Origin: Actinomarina sp002308095
GTDB taxonomy: Bacteria; Actinomycetota; Acidimicrobiia; Actinomarinales; Actinomarinaceae
Length of the DNA stretch: 64,000 bases
Reading direction: 5' to 3'
NCBI GenBank assembly: GCA_045563135.1
Contig: JBJKUL010000001.1
Location: 620,001 to 684,000, forward strand
The notes under the pieces were generated by a model. That model did no database searches and was not told where the DNA came from. It saw nothing but the letters and a program-made list of their open reading frames with translations. Positions 14,770 through 24,132 of this stretch are shown one piece after another; positions within the stretch are counted from its first letter, which is position 1, and each line of letters opens with the position of its first letter. The translations under genes and the position numbers were made by a program.

Positions 14770-17157
14770 TTACTCAAACCAACTATCGTCATCTTCGGTT
14801 GAAACTTCTTCATCTACAACTTTATTAGTTGGTTCAATATTTTCTTCTATAGGTTGGTCAACATTTTCTTCTTCAAGAGAAGGTAAATTGGATGACTCAT
14901 ATTCCTCAACAGTGATAAGAACGCTTCTAGCTTTAGAACCTTCTGATGGGCCAACTATTGCTTGGGCCTCTAATATATCCATTAATCTACCTGCCCTTGC
15001 AAATCCCACTCTTAATTTACGCTGTAACATTGAAGTAGACCCCATTTGTGAACGAATAACTAGATCTTTAGCTGCTTGAATTAAATCTTCATCCTCACCA
15101 AAGTCTTCTCCACCAATAGTGGAAGTTGTTTTCTGCTCTTCAGTGACTGCTGGATTGTATTCAGCATCTTTTTGATCTTTAGCCCAGGAAACTACATCTT
15201 GAATTTCCTTTTCAGTAACCCAAGCACCTTGGATACGTTCTAGTCTTGGGTTAGATGCTGTAACGACCAGCATATCACCAAGACCTATAAGTTTTTCTGC
15301 TCCCGATTGATCTAAAATAACTCTTGAATCAGTTGTGGACGCTACAGAAAATGCAAGCCTAGAAGGAATGTTTGCTTTCATGACACCAGTAATAACATCA
15401 ACAGAAGGTCTTTGTGTAGCAACAACAAGATGAATACCTATTGCTCGAGCCATTTGTGCAAGTCTAACAATTGCTGATTCTACTTCACGACCAGCAACCA
15501 TCATTAAATCGTTTAACTCATCAATAAAAACAACTATGTATGGGAAGCGATCAAATTTTTCTTCATCAAGTAATCCGGCATCATGTTTTTCGTGATAACC
15601 ATTGATATCTCTTACCTGACTATCAGCTAGTAAGTCATATCTTCTATCCATCTCGGAAACAGCCCAGCTTAAAGCATCAACTGCTTTTTTAGGATTAGTT
15701 ATAACTTTTGTAAGTAAATGAGGAACATTGTTGTATTGACCAAGTTCAACTCTCTTTGGATCAACCATCACCATCTTGACTTCGTCAGGATTAGCTCTTA
15801 CCAAAAGAGATGTAACAATTGAATTAATACATGAAGATTTACCAGCACCAGTTTGACCGGCTATAAGGACATGTGGAAGTTCAGATAAGTTTACTAATCT
15901 AGCTTTACCTGAGATATCTAAACCTAACCCTACCGATAAAGGATGTGGATTGTTTTTAGCTTCGGAAGATTGTAAGACGTCACCAAGAGAGACTAGTTTT
16001 CTTTGCCTGTTAGGAATTTCTATACCAATTGCACTTCTACCTGGAATTGGAGCTAACAATCGGACATCTGGAGTGGCTAATGCGTAAGCAATATCATGAG
16101 ATAGTGAAGTAACTTTAGAAACCTTTACGCCTGGTGCCAATTCAATTTCATAGCGAGTAACTGTAGGACCTGGAACAATATTAGTTAATTCGGCTTCTAC
16201 TCCATGTTCTTTCAAAAGATTTGTTAAATCTGTAGCAGTTTGTTGTAAAAGTTTTTTAGAGGAAGAAACAGAAGAACCTTTCTCTAGTAAAGAAACAGGT
16301 GGAAGTTTATAACTACCAGATTTCTTTGGTAAGTTTTTAGGTTTAGAAGTTTTAGGTTCTTTAGCTGCAGGAAGTGTCTCTTTAATAAGTTTTTCCTTTT
16401 TCTTAGGTTTGAGTTTGAGAACATTATCTTTAATAGTTGAAGCTTCACTTTCTTGTTCTTCACTATTGATCAACATTTGATCAAAATTAACTTTTGAAGC
16501 TTCCCTTCTAGCTTTGAAAAAAGCAAGAATGAACTTAAACGTATATGCAATAATTGCTTGGACTCCTCCTATTAAGTCTTTTAATTCAATGTCAGTCATG
16601 TATAGGACTGAAATAATCAATCCAAGAAGTAGTACAGCATGCGTCATCTCAGCATCAATTAAATTATTAAGTGGGTACACAATAAAAGCTGAAACAAATC
16701 CACCAGCACGTTGCAGTATCTCTCCTCCGACACTTATTGGTAGAGGTTGAGGATGAATGTAAAAATGGAATAGTGCGGAAGAAAATATTTGTACCCAGAA
16801 GGTACCAACTAAGACTTTTTGAGATTTAATAGTATCTTTATCTCGTACAAGAATAGCTGCTCCATACATCATTAGAACAGGAAGAGCTAATGCACCATAT
16901 CCAAAACACCATGTTAAGAGTCCATAAAAAAGTTCCCCAATAGGACCAGCTTTTTGGACGCTTGAAAGAGCAGAAAATAGAGCGATGATAAACATAAATG
17001 ATGCAACAGATTGATAAGAATTAAAGAACTTTTTTAGAACACTAGAAAGTGAAGAGTTAAGTGTTTTAAAGCCCTTGTTAACTTTTATTAAATTGTTTTG
17101 TTTTGACACCCGCTTACGCCCATTTACCCTTTTGCGAGTGGATGTCTTAACAGCCAC
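14770..17157 (-). CDS. ftsK: DNA translocase FtsK/SpoIIIE
   Basis: 795 residues. A basic N-terminus is followed by about four transmembrane segments (residues 45-190), a charged linker (to about 285), the alpha-beta motor with Walker A AGQTGAGKSSCINSI and Walker B IVVFIDELNDLMMV, and a C-terminal winged-helix gamma domain (SMLQRKLRVGFARAGRLMDILE). It pumps chromosomal DNA at the division septum and acts with XerC, whose gene is also in the window. Linker and tail are acidic and end DDDSWFE. dapA lies directly upstream. Confidence 0.97.
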   Translation of the reverse strand: MAVKTSTRKRVNGRKRVSKQNNLIKVNKGFKTLNSSLSSVLKKFFNSYQSVASFMFIIALFSALSSVQKAGPIGELFYGLLTWCFGYGALALPVLMMYGAAILVRDKDTIKSQKVLVGTFWVQIFSSALFHFYIHPQPLPISVGGEILQRAGGFVSAFIVYPLNNLIDAEMTHAVLLLGLIISVLYMTDIELKDLIGGVQAIIAYTFKFILAFFKARREASKVNFDQMLINSEEQESEASTIKDNVLKLKPKKKEKLIKETLPAAKEPKTSKPKNLPKKSGSYKLPPVSLLEKGSSVSSSKKLLQQTATDLTNLLKEHGVEAELTNIVPGPTVTRYEIELAPGVKVSKVTSLSHDIAYALATPDVRLLAPIPGRSAIGIEIPNRQRKLVSLGDVLQSSEAKNNPHPLSVGLGLDISGKARLVNLSELPHVLIAGQTGAGKSSCINSIVTSLLVRANPDEVKMVMVDPKRVELGQYNNVPHLLTKVITNPKKAVDALSWAVSEMDRRYDLLADSQVRDINGYHEKHDAGLLDEEKFDRFPYIVVFIDELNDLMMVAGREVESAIVRLAQMARAIGIHLVVATQRPSVDVITGVMKANIPSRLAFSVASTTDSRVILDQSGAEKLIGLGDMLVVTASNPRLERIQGAWVTEKEIQDVVSWAKDQKDAEYNPAVTEEQKTTSTIGGEDFGEDEDLIQAAKDLVIRSQMGSTSMLQRKLRVGFARAGRLMDILEAQAIVGPSEGSKARSVLITVEEYESSNLPSLEEENVDQPIEENIEPTNKVVDEEVSTEDDDSWFE

Positions 17158-17192
17158 AAAGTATTATACCATAAATTAATAGGGAAAAAGCT

Positions 17193-18071
17193 TTAAATAT
17201 TTAATTTTGAGTAGGTTTCATTGAGCTTTTTGGCTAAATCTTCAGAAACTTCTGTCATAGGTAGTAATGGTTTTCCAACATCTTCCCAAGTAGTTGTGAG
17301 TAAGTGTTTTACTGGACCAGGACTAGGTTCCTCGAAAATCATACTAATAAGAGGTAGCAAAACGTTGTGTACGTCCTCAGCTTTAGAATCATCTCCAGCT
17401 TGGATTAGATTAATCATATTTTTGATTTGAGTACCAATTAAATGCGAGGCAACAGAAACAACTCCTACAGCTCCATGCTTAATAAAATCTTTTGTTAATG
17501 CGTCATCGCCTGAGTAGATGTACACATCATCTTTATATCTATTTAATTCTTCTTTGGAAAAATCAAAATCCCCTACTGCGTCCTTTACCGAATGAATGCC
17601 TATGTCTGAAATAAGCTTTCCAATAGTATCTAGTTCAATAAGAGTGCCTGTTCTGCCGGGAATGTTGTATGCCATTAAGGGGAGGTTTGTATTATTTTTA
17701 ATAGCTTCAAAATGTTTCAAAATGCCAAGTTGAGATGGCTTATTGTAATATGGGGTAACTATCATGATTCCGTCTAATCCAATGTCTTCGGCTAATTGCG
17801 TAAAGTGAATTGACTCGCTTGTTGAATAAGTTCCTGTACCAGCAATTAATTTTGCATTCTCTCCTACTGCATCTTTAGCTGTTGTGTATATATTTATACG
17901 ATCGGCTTCTGTTAAGTTTGGAGATTCGGCTGTTGTACCAGTGAGGACTAGTCCGTCAGAACCATCTGAAACTAGTTTTTTACATAACCTCCAGAATGTA
18001 TCTGTTTCCATGATGCCATTTTCATCAAAGGGCGTTATAGCTGCTGTAAGCAGTTTGCCAAAGTGTTCCAT
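17193..18071 (-). CDS. dapA: 4-hydroxy-tetrahydrodipicolinate synthase
   Basis: Condenses pyruvate with aspartate semialdehyde at the start of the lysine/diaminopimelate branch. 292 residues, TIM barrel. GTTAESPNLTEADR carries the substrate-binding threonines. The catalytic tyrosine is in MAYNIPGRTG and the Schiff-base lysine in HSVKDAVGD. It follows dapB by two bases, so the two form one unit (dapB first), with ftsK downstream in the same direction. Confidence 0.97.
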   Translation of the reverse strand: MEHFGKLLTAAITPFDENGIMETDTFWRLCKKLVSDGSDGLVLTGTTAESPNLTEADRINIYTTAKDAVGENAKLIAGTGTYSTSESIHFTQLAEDIGLDGIMIVTPYYNKPSQLGILKHFEAIKNNTNLPLMAYNIPGRTGTLIELDTIGKLISDIGIHSVKDAVGDFDFSKEELNRYKDDVYIYSGDDALTKDFIKHGAVGVVSVASHLIGTQIKNMINLIQAGDDSKAEDVHNVLLPLISMIFEEPSPGPVKHLLTTTWEDVGKPLLPMTEVSEDLAKKLNETYSKLNI

Positions 18072-18073
18072 AA

Positions 18074-18835
18074 TTATATTTTAAACCTTTCAATCATAAT
18101 ATTTTCGAGACCATGAATGAACCCCTTAAGGTCATTATGTGCATCTAATATATAATTAATACCCTCTATATAAGCTGAACGGTCATTAACAATGTGATCT
18201 ATACTCATTGACTCATTTTGGTTGTGTAAAAATACTGTTTGTTCAGCGATGTACTTCTCATCTCTAATAGAGGTAATATTTATGTCATTGATAAGGTTTG
18301 TTTCATGAGTATTAGATTGTTTGCTGTTGTCAGTATCAGAAGTTTGTGATTTAAGTTCATTTGCTAAATTTATAGCTGTGCCTGATGGTGCATCTTTTTT
18401 ATTATTATGGTGCCTTTCTTCTATTGTCACATTTTCAAAACTATCATTTGCCAGCTTCGAAAAGATTTTTTGTAATGATGCTCCAATTGAGAAATTAGGT
18501 ATAACGCATATAAATTGATCTTTAGAAATTGTATTCTTTAATTCTTCAATTGTATCCTGTTCGATACCTGATGAACCAACAATGAGATTCATACTGCTGT
18601 TCATAAGCTGTGATAAATTGGTATTAATCTGGTCTGAAGGAGAAAATTCAATTAGTAAATCTCCTGATATCTCCTCTAGTGAATCAAAATTATGATATTT
18701 TTCACTATTTTGGGCAGGATCATAGATACCTGATATATTAAAGCCATCTTTGGTTTCGATAAAGCTGGATACAAGCTGTCCCATCTTTCCCATTCCGCCA
18801 GAGATTGCTACATTAACTATTTGATTTTCGCTCAT
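18074..18835 (-). CDS. dapB: 4-hydroxy-tetrahydrodipicolinate reductase
   Basis: Reduces the DapA product with NAD(P)H. The N-terminal Rossmann motif is VNVAISGGMGKMGQ. The catalytic and substrate motif is EERHHNNKKDAPSGTA, with its conserved His and Lys. About 253 residues. I prefer the ATG at 18835, because TAGAAT lies seven bases upstream, but an in-frame ATG at 18844 is possible. The promoter region is shared with the divergent VWA-domain gene. It forms an operon with dapA. Confidence 0.95.
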   Translation of the reverse strand: MSENQIVNVAISGGMGKMGQLVSSFIETKDGFNISGIYDPAQNSEKYHNFDSLEEISGDLLIEFSPSDQINTNLSQLMNSSMNLIVGSSGIEQDTIEELKNTISKDQFICVIPNFSIGASLQKIFSKLANDSFENVTIEERHHNNKKDAPSGTAINLANELKSQTSDTDNSKQSNTHETNLINDINITSIRDEKYIAEQTVFLHNQNESMSIDHIVNDRSAYIEGINYILDAHNDLKGFIHGLENIMIERFKI

Positions 18836-18889
18836 ATTTATCATTCTAATTTCTTATAACCACAGTAATTAATGATAATGTTATTAATA

Positions 18890-20842
18890 ATGAAACCACA
18901 GGATAAAAATATAGAATCTGAGATTGTTTTAGAGTTTGAAAAAATAAGACCAGCTATTACTCGACTTTTACAGACTGAAACTAACAACAAAGAACTGAAT
19001 ATCAATCTAGGAAAATCAAAAAACTCAAATAAAAATGAGATAGTTATAAACCCATCAATCTTAGTAAATTCGGTAACAACATCTAAGTTGGATTTTAAAG
19101 ATCTCATAATCGGAACTGTCGTTCATGAAGCAATTCATTCAATGCAAGATTACAACTTTGAAATAGACAAAGATTTAAAATCACGTGCTGAAGAGGTAAC
19201 AGGTTTAAATAATATTGAGGAGGTGTTAGAAGTACTTGCTGGTCCATTTGGAAAATATGTCTTTGAAATCTTAATTCATTCCTATGAGGAATATTATTTT
19301 GTAAAAGAATTTAATGGATTAAGTTCAATATTCGAAGACATTTATGAAGAATCGTTTAATCAAATAAAAAGTTTGAAAGCATTTAATCAGTTTCTCTCTC
19401 TCTTATTTCATTCGATTACAAACTATATTGAATACGATAAGACACTTTTTAATAAAAAAATCCACAACGCAATTACCGACTCAGAGAAGCTTATAAATTC
19501 ATTCACATACGAAAAAGATAACTTAGAAGAAGTAATTGAATTATCAATTCAAATCATAGATATTTGCAGAGTAAATAACTTACTACCCGACTTAAAAGAA
19601 TATAGCCTTGGAGAACAACGTGAAATTCTTGAAAGTATGGATGACAATATAGTTGATGAATTAAATAAAGTTCTAATACCATCCTCTACCAATGTGACTA
19701 CAGGTAATACTCTTGAAAAATTCCTTGGTGAACAAGGAAAGCAGTCAGATGATGAGAAGCTCAACTTTATGGATGATCATGTATCAAAAATTGGAAGTTC
19801 GGAAACTATATACCTTCCAAATGGAAAAGTTTCTAAACTCATAAATACAAACTTACCTCTTACTTTCAAGAATTTATTTAGTTCCGGTATTAAAACATAT
19901 AACAATCTTCTTGAAGAATGGAATTTACCTATTCAAGAAACAACAAATAAAATCAAGCCTTACTTCATACATAATCAAAAGAGACAACGTATCAGTGGGT
20001 ACGACCAGGGTGATCTCTCCCCTCACGTACCTTTATTACTTGCATCTGGTAGATATGAAAGAATGTTTGAGCAAAAACAGAGACTATCTAATAAGTCATA
20101 CGCTGTTTCCTTATTGATTGATGGGAGCGGTTCTATGCTTGAAAAGAAAAAAGGTGAAGTATATCCATGGTCCTTGTCAGCAGCATTAATTGGAGCAAAT
20201 TACTTATCGCAAATTTGCCATGAACTTAACGTTGATTTTGAAGTGGCTATATTCAATAGAGCTTTCTTAGCAAACGAAAGTGAAAACGAGGAGATATATT
20301 TAAAGAGAAAAATGGCTGTTTCTTCAATGCTTAATACAAATTATGGATCAAATGCCGAATTTTATTTCAATACTACTAATCATTATTTTATTAAAAAATT
20401 TGAAGATTCTTGGAAAAACCAATATGAAAAGTTTATAGGTTTAATAGACTTTTCAAGAAATCTTCGAACAGCTTTAGATAGATTGCCTTCTGCCTCTGAA
20501 CATCCTCCAGCAAGCATGTTTGAAAGAGGTACAAATGTTGATGAGAGAAATATTATGTTCTCCACAAAGAGACTTCTTGAACATGGTTCAAATACAAAAT
20601 TATTAGCAGTTTTGTCAGATGGTATGACTAGAGGCACACTATCTGATCTAAAAAGTTCTATTGACTATTCAAGCAGGTTTGGCATAGATGTAATAGGAAT
20701 AGGAATTGGTGACAGGGGAACCTGGAAAGAATATCAAAATAAAACTCAAATCCATAAGCCAGAAGAGCTTATTCATTCAATAGTAAACATCACGAAGGAT
20801 ATACTGATAAGAAACGTGAAAGAATCTTCAGGAGCAGCATAA
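18890..20842 (+). CDS. VWA-domain protein with N-terminal HExxH metallopeptidase-like domain (CobT/DUF2201-like)
   Basis: About 650 residues. Near residue 80 is IGTVVHEAIHSMQDY, an HExxH zinc-peptidase signature, as in DUF2201-type 'putative metallopeptidase' domains. Near residue 410 a von Willebrand A domain begins with the MIDAS motif LLIDGSGSM and continues to LAVLSDGMTRG and a C-terminal DVIGIGIGDRG. The next gene, two bases downstream, is a MoxR/CobS-like AAA+ ATPase. Such pairs act as metal-insertion or protein-remodelling chaperones. No cobaltochelatase large subunit is present, so the client is unknown. In-frame ATGs at 18872 and 18878 are alternative starts; TAATGT before 18890 favours the later one. 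Confidence 0.82.
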   Translation: MKPQDKNIESEIVLEFEKIRPAITRLLQTETNNKELNINLGKSKNSNKNEIVINPSILVNSVTTSKLDFKDLIIGTVVHEAIHSMQDYNFEIDKDLKSRAEEVTGLNNIEEVLEVLAGPFGKYVFEILIHSYEEYYFVKEFNGLSSIFEDIYEESFNQIKSLKAFNQFLSLLFHSITNYIEYDKTLFNKKIHNAITDSEKLINSFTYEKDNLEEVIELSIQIIDICRVNNLLPDLKEYSLGEQREILESMDDNIVDELNKVLIPSSTNVTTGNTLEKFLGEQGKQSDDEKLNFMDDHVSKIGSSETIYLPNGKVSKLINTNLPLTFKNLFSSGIKTYNNLLEEWNLPIQETTNKIKPYFIHNQKRQRISGYDQGDLSPHVPLLLASGRYERMFEQKQRLSNKSYAVSLLIDGSGSMLEKKKGEVYPWSLSAALIGANYLSQICHELNVDFEVAIFNRAFLANESENEEIYLKRKMAVSSMLNTNYGSNAEFYFNTTNHYFIKKFEDSWKNQYEKFIGLIDFSRNLRTALDRLPSASEHPPASMFERGTNVDERNIMFSTKRLLEHGSNTKLLAVLSDGMTRGTLSDLKSSIDYSSRFGIDVIGIGIGDRGTWKEYQNKTQIHKPEELIHSIVNITKDILIRNVKESSGAA

Positions 20843-20844
20843 CT

Positions 20845-21831
20845 ATGGGTAAACAAATTTTTAAAGATCCGAATGGAAAAGACAGTGTTTCTATTGAAGA
20901 ATGTGTTCTTGATAAAAAAATTGAAGACTACTCCTCTAGGTCTGAACGAATTCCTAATGTAGATAAAAACTATGTTGACTTGGGGACCCAGTACAAACTG
21001 GCTCAAATTATTCAAAGTAAACAAAAAACTTTTAATAATGAAATACCTATACACATTGCACTTAAAGGTCACATGGGTACAGGGAAGGATCATGATATTG
21101 AACAATTAGCAGCTAAATTAAAATATCCCTATTATCGTATTCCTTTATCAGGTGAAGTAAGAGATGTTACTCTCCTTGGCTCTGTACAGCTTTATGGTGA
21201 TGGACTTGGCGGAACTGATAGTAAGTGGCAAGATGGAGAGCTTACCAGAGCATTACGAGGTCCATCTTTTGTAAACTTATCAGAATTGAATGCAGCAGGG
21301 CCCGAAGTATTATTTGCTTTACATTCACTCCTAGATAGGCATAAGAAACTTGAACTTCCAAATGGCGAAGTAATCGAATTACGTAATGATACGTATATCT
21401 TTGGGACAATGAATCCAACTAGCTTAAGAGATTATGCTGGTACGCAAACATTAAATAAAGCTTTTGCTGATAGATGGGTTATTTGGGATAAACCATTTCC
21501 AAATAAGATACAACTAGAATCAATCTTTAAGAAAAAATATCCTAACTTACAAGATGAATTCATTTCGTTAATAATCAAATTAGCAATTGAAATAAACAAT
21601 TCCTTTGTTTCAGATGACATAAGTGTCAATATAGAAACACCTATGAGTTTAAGAACTATTGTTGAGAGAATACCCGTAGGACTCGACCTCTACAAAGATT
21701 CATCAGATCCCCTATTAGAGACATGGAAAAATATGGTAATTCCACATGTTAATAGTGAAGATATTGATCACTACAATACATTATGGAATACCGTGGTTAG
21801 AAATGGACCGAACCTAAGGCCTAAACTTTAA
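20845..21831 (+). CDS. MoxR/CobS-like AAA+ ATPase, partner of the VWA protein
   Basis: 328 residues. Walker A is LKGHMGTGKDH (near 72-82). The Walker B region reads FVNLSELNAAGPEVL, with Ser where Asp usually stands. Sensor 1 is IFGTMNPTS and the arginine finger lies in NKAFADRWV. The general layout follows CobS and MoxR ATPases, which work with VWA proteins. The start is two bases after the VWA stop, so the two are translationally linked. The 3' end overlaps the convergent Ddn-like gene by 11 bases. Confidence 0.87.
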   Translation: MGKQIFKDPNGKDSVSIEECVLDKKIEDYSSRSERIPNVDKNYVDLGTQYKLAQIIQSKQKTFNNEIPIHIALKGHMGTGKDHDIEQLAAKLKYPYYRIPLSGEVRDVTLLGSVQLYGDGLGGTDSKWQDGELTRALRGPSFVNLSELNAAGPEVLFALHSLLDRHKKLELPNGEVIELRNDTYIFGTMNPTSLRDYAGTQTLNKAFADRWVIWDKPFPNKIQLESIFKKKYPNLQDEFISLIIKLAIEINNSFVSDDISVNIETPMSLRTIVERIPVGLDLYKDSSDPLLETWKNMVIPHVNSEDIDHYNTLWNTVVRNGPNLRPKL

Positions 21832-22261
21832 TAAATTCGACTAAAGGTATATCTCTTTCTGTTCTTTCTTTATACTGATCAAAAGTTTTATATACTTTAA
21901 CTAACTCATCCCAATAGGTTTTTCTATCTTCAAGTGGGATAATTTCGTGCTTTACTCTCATTCTTATATTTTCTACAGTAATGTAATTCAAGTTATCTTG
22001 TAGGTTACTGAACCATTGTGGAGTCTCGTCTCTTCCTCCATATGAAGCAGCTACAACATAACCTTTCTCTGTTTTTGCATATGTAAGTGGAGTTTTTCTT
22101 ATTTTGTTAGTAACTACTCCCCTAGTTTCGAGAAGCAAAATATGAGAACCGATTAAAAAGTTTCCTATTTTTGAATGATTAAACTTGATACTCTTTACAT
22201 GTAAAAATGTTATCAACTTTACTAACCATTTAGGCCAGTAGTAAAAACCTTTACCGAATAT
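21821..22261 (-). CDS. Ddn-family F420H2-dependent oxidoreductase (split-barrel), possible ATA start
   Basis: The core reads LLLETRGVVTNKIRKTPLTYA, VVAASYGGRDETPQWFSNL and a C-terminal YWDELVKVYKTFDQYKERTERDIPLVEF. This matches the deazaflavin-dependent nitroreductase family (mycobacterial Ddn), small flavin-split-barrel proteins that use F420. The first conventional start (TTG, 22216) would cut off a helix that family members have. The frame stays open upstream with FGKGFYYWPKWLVK. An ATA at 22261 lies seven bases after TAATAT and gives 146 residues, the family size. The start is therefore an inference. The substrate is unknown. Confidence 0.8.
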   Translation of the reverse strand: MFGKGFYYWPKWLVKLITFLHVKSIKFNHSKIGNFLIGSHILLLETRGVVTNKIRKTPLTYAKTEKGYVVAASYGGRDETPQWFSNLQDNLNYITVENIRMRVKHEIIPLEDRKTYWDELVKVYKTFDQYKERTERDIPLVEFIKV

Positions 22262-22287
22262 ACGCCAGATATTAAATTCCGTATAAC

Positions 22288-22485
22288 TTAATTGTCGTCT
22301 TTGAATTTAGGGTCATATTTTTTAAAAAAGTCTTTTAGTTTATTTTCTAGGTCATCAGTTTCTAATTTGGTTATTTCCTCTTTTAACCTATCAATTTGGT
22401 TTTTAATTGAAGTATTTTCACTTAATAAATCAAACAACATTTTAAGACCGTATATGAATGTTGCGAATTTAAGTAATTTTTTCAT
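22288..22485 (-). CDS. Small coiled-coil protein with N-terminal hydrophobic helix
   Basis: 65 residues: a mildly hydrophobic N-terminal helix (LLKFATFIYGLKMLF), then a charged heptad-like coil (KNQIDRLKEEITKLETDDLENKLKDF). It resembles short membrane-anchored coiled-coil proteins, but I recognise no family. TAAAAT lies six bases before the ATG (leaderless pattern), which supports it being real. It may share a transcript with the Ddn-like gene that follows. Confidence 0.6.
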   Translation of the reverse strand: MKKLLKFATFIYGLKMLFDLLSENTSIKNQIDRLKEEITKLETDDLENKLKDFFKKYDPKFKDDN

Positions 22486-22576
22486 ATTCTGATTTTACGT
22501 CAGTATAAGTTATAAATAAAGAACTTTTATTTACCATCTCCTTTGGCTTTTTTGAATTCACAATTAGAATTAATAC

Positions 22577-23314
22577 GTGAAAGAAATTTTAAGCAGTCTT
22601 GTAGCTGAACAACAACTTTTAGATCAGTATCTTCAAAGCATACCCGTTAGAAATTGGAATACTAAAACCACATTTAAAAACTGGACAATTACAGAACATG
22701 TAAGTTATTTAGCTGGTTTAGAAGATTTAGCCTTTAATGCTCTAAAAAAGAAAGGTACGGATTTCAATAAATATCGGGGTCCGACTGGATTAGCTAAGTT
22801 TGAGAAAAATTGTATAACTAAGGGTAAAGATATGCGTCCACAAGATGTTATCGAATGGTGGAGACTATCTAGAGCGAAGGTTGTTGAAACGTTAGCGGAT
22901 GCAACCCCAGGTAGAAAAATTACATGGTGGAAGAATGAAATTGATTACCTCACTTTTGCTGCAACAAAGCTTTCAGAAACATGGTCTCATGGCCTAGATA
23001 TCTATGAGTGTATGAAAAAAGAGTATGAAGATACAACAAGAATTGAACACATTGCCTTATACGGCTTTCTCAATGCAGAAAGGACCGCAAAATTAAATAA
23101 ATTAAAATATGAAGATATAAGAATAGAGTTAATTGGTCCTGAATATAGAGCTTGGCAATTTGGTGATGAAAATTCTGAGAATACGATTAAAGGTAATGCC
23201 GGCGATTGGTGCAGAGTTGTAACGGGAAGAACTGGTAAAGGATTTAAACCAACTCTTACCGTTGAAGGTGACTTTGCAAAGAAATTAGTAAAAACAAATC
23301 ACGTTAAAATTTAA
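22577..23314 (+). CDS. DinB-fold metal-binding protein (TIGR03084 / mycothiol-maleylpyruvate isomerase type)
   Basis: 245 residues starting at GTG, with TAGAAT exactly six bases upstream. The N-terminal four-helix DinB_2/MDMPI domain shows NWTITEHVSYLAGLEDLAF (metal-binding His) and TKLSETWSHGLDIYECM (second His motif), the pattern of TIGR03084 actinobacterial proteins. A C-terminal alpha/beta extension follows. Relatives use or resemble mycothiol-dependent enzymes. The true reaction is unknown. Two bases separate it from btpA. Confidence 0.8.
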   Translation: MKEILSSLVAEQQLLDQYLQSIPVRNWNTKTTFKNWTITEHVSYLAGLEDLAFNALKKKGTDFNKYRGPTGLAKFEKNCITKGKDMRPQDVIEWWRLSRAKVVETLADATPGRKITWWKNEIDYLTFAATKLSETWSHGLDIYECMKKEYEDTTRIEHIALYGFLNAERTAKLNKLKYEDIRIELIGPEYRAWQFGDENSENTIKGNAGDWCRVVTGRTGKGFKPTLTVEGDFAKKLVKTNHVKI

Positions 23315-23316
23315 TA

Positions 23317-24078
23317 ATGAAAATATTTGGAGTTATTCACCTAAAGGGTCTTCCTGGCTCAACATCTAATAGTCTTCCATTAGATGAAATTATAAAACTG
23401 GCTCAAAACGATATTAATACACTAACAGAGGGTGGAGTTCATGGAATTATCATAGAGAACTTTGGCGATGCCCCTTTTGTAAAGGACAATCTATCCAAAA
23501 GATCTTTAGTTAGTTTTACCACTGTTGTTTCAAAACTTGATATTGATCAGAAATTAGAGATTGGAATAAATGTTTTAAGAAATGATGGGCTTAGCGCACT
23601 TGCTATTGCTGAAGCAACAAATGCAGATTTCGTAAGAATTAATGTGTTAAACAATATTATGTATACAGACCAAGGGATAATTGAGGGCAAAGCTTATGAA
23701 GTGTCACAACTTAGAAGTACTTTGAATAAAAACATTAAAATTTTTGCAGACGTTTTTGTTAAACACGCAACACCACCATACGGTTCCAAAATTGAAAATC
23801 ATGCAAAAGAGCTTTTAGAGAGAGCTGGTGCAGACGTCGTAATAGTAAGCGGAGATGGTACTGGTGAGGAAACTGACATGTCAGACCTAAAAAAAATTAG
23901 AAATATTGTTCCAGAAGGGAAATTAGCAATCGGTTCTGGGCTGACAGTTGAAAATATAGAAGAATTTTCTAAAATTTCTGATATAGGAATAGTCGGAACA
24001 GACTTGAAAGTTGATGGAGTTTTAGATAACCCTGTGGAACTTAAAAGAGTTAAAGATATAGTAAGTAAAATATCATAA
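23317..24078 (+). CDS. BtpA/SgcQ family TIM-barrel protein
   Basis: 253 residues. The N-terminus IFGVIHLKGLPGS and the stretch GGVHGIIIENFGDAPF are hallmarks of the BtpA family. The C-terminal phosphate-binding turn of a TIM barrel is visible as LAIGSGLTVENI and VGTDLKVDG. BtpA was named for photosystem I assembly in cyanobacteria, but most members are in non-photosynthetic bacteria, with unknown or sugar-related roles. It follows the DinB-like gene by two bases. Confidence 0.88.
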   Translation: MKIFGVIHLKGLPGSTSNSLPLDEIIKLAQNDINTLTEGGVHGIIIENFGDAPFVKDNLSKRSLVSFTTVVSKLDIDQKLEIGINVLRNDGLSALAIAEATNADFVRINVLNNIMYTDQGIIEGKAYEVSQLRSTLNKNIKIFADVFVKHATPPYGSKIENHAKELLERAGADVVIVSGDGTGEETDMSDLKKIRNIVPEGKLAIGSGLTVENIEEFSKISDIGIVGTDLKVDGVLDNPVELKRVKDIVSKIS

Positions 24079-24132
24079 GTTATTTTTGATTATTAAGTAA
24101 AACATCAAATAGAACACTATCATTTCTTATTA

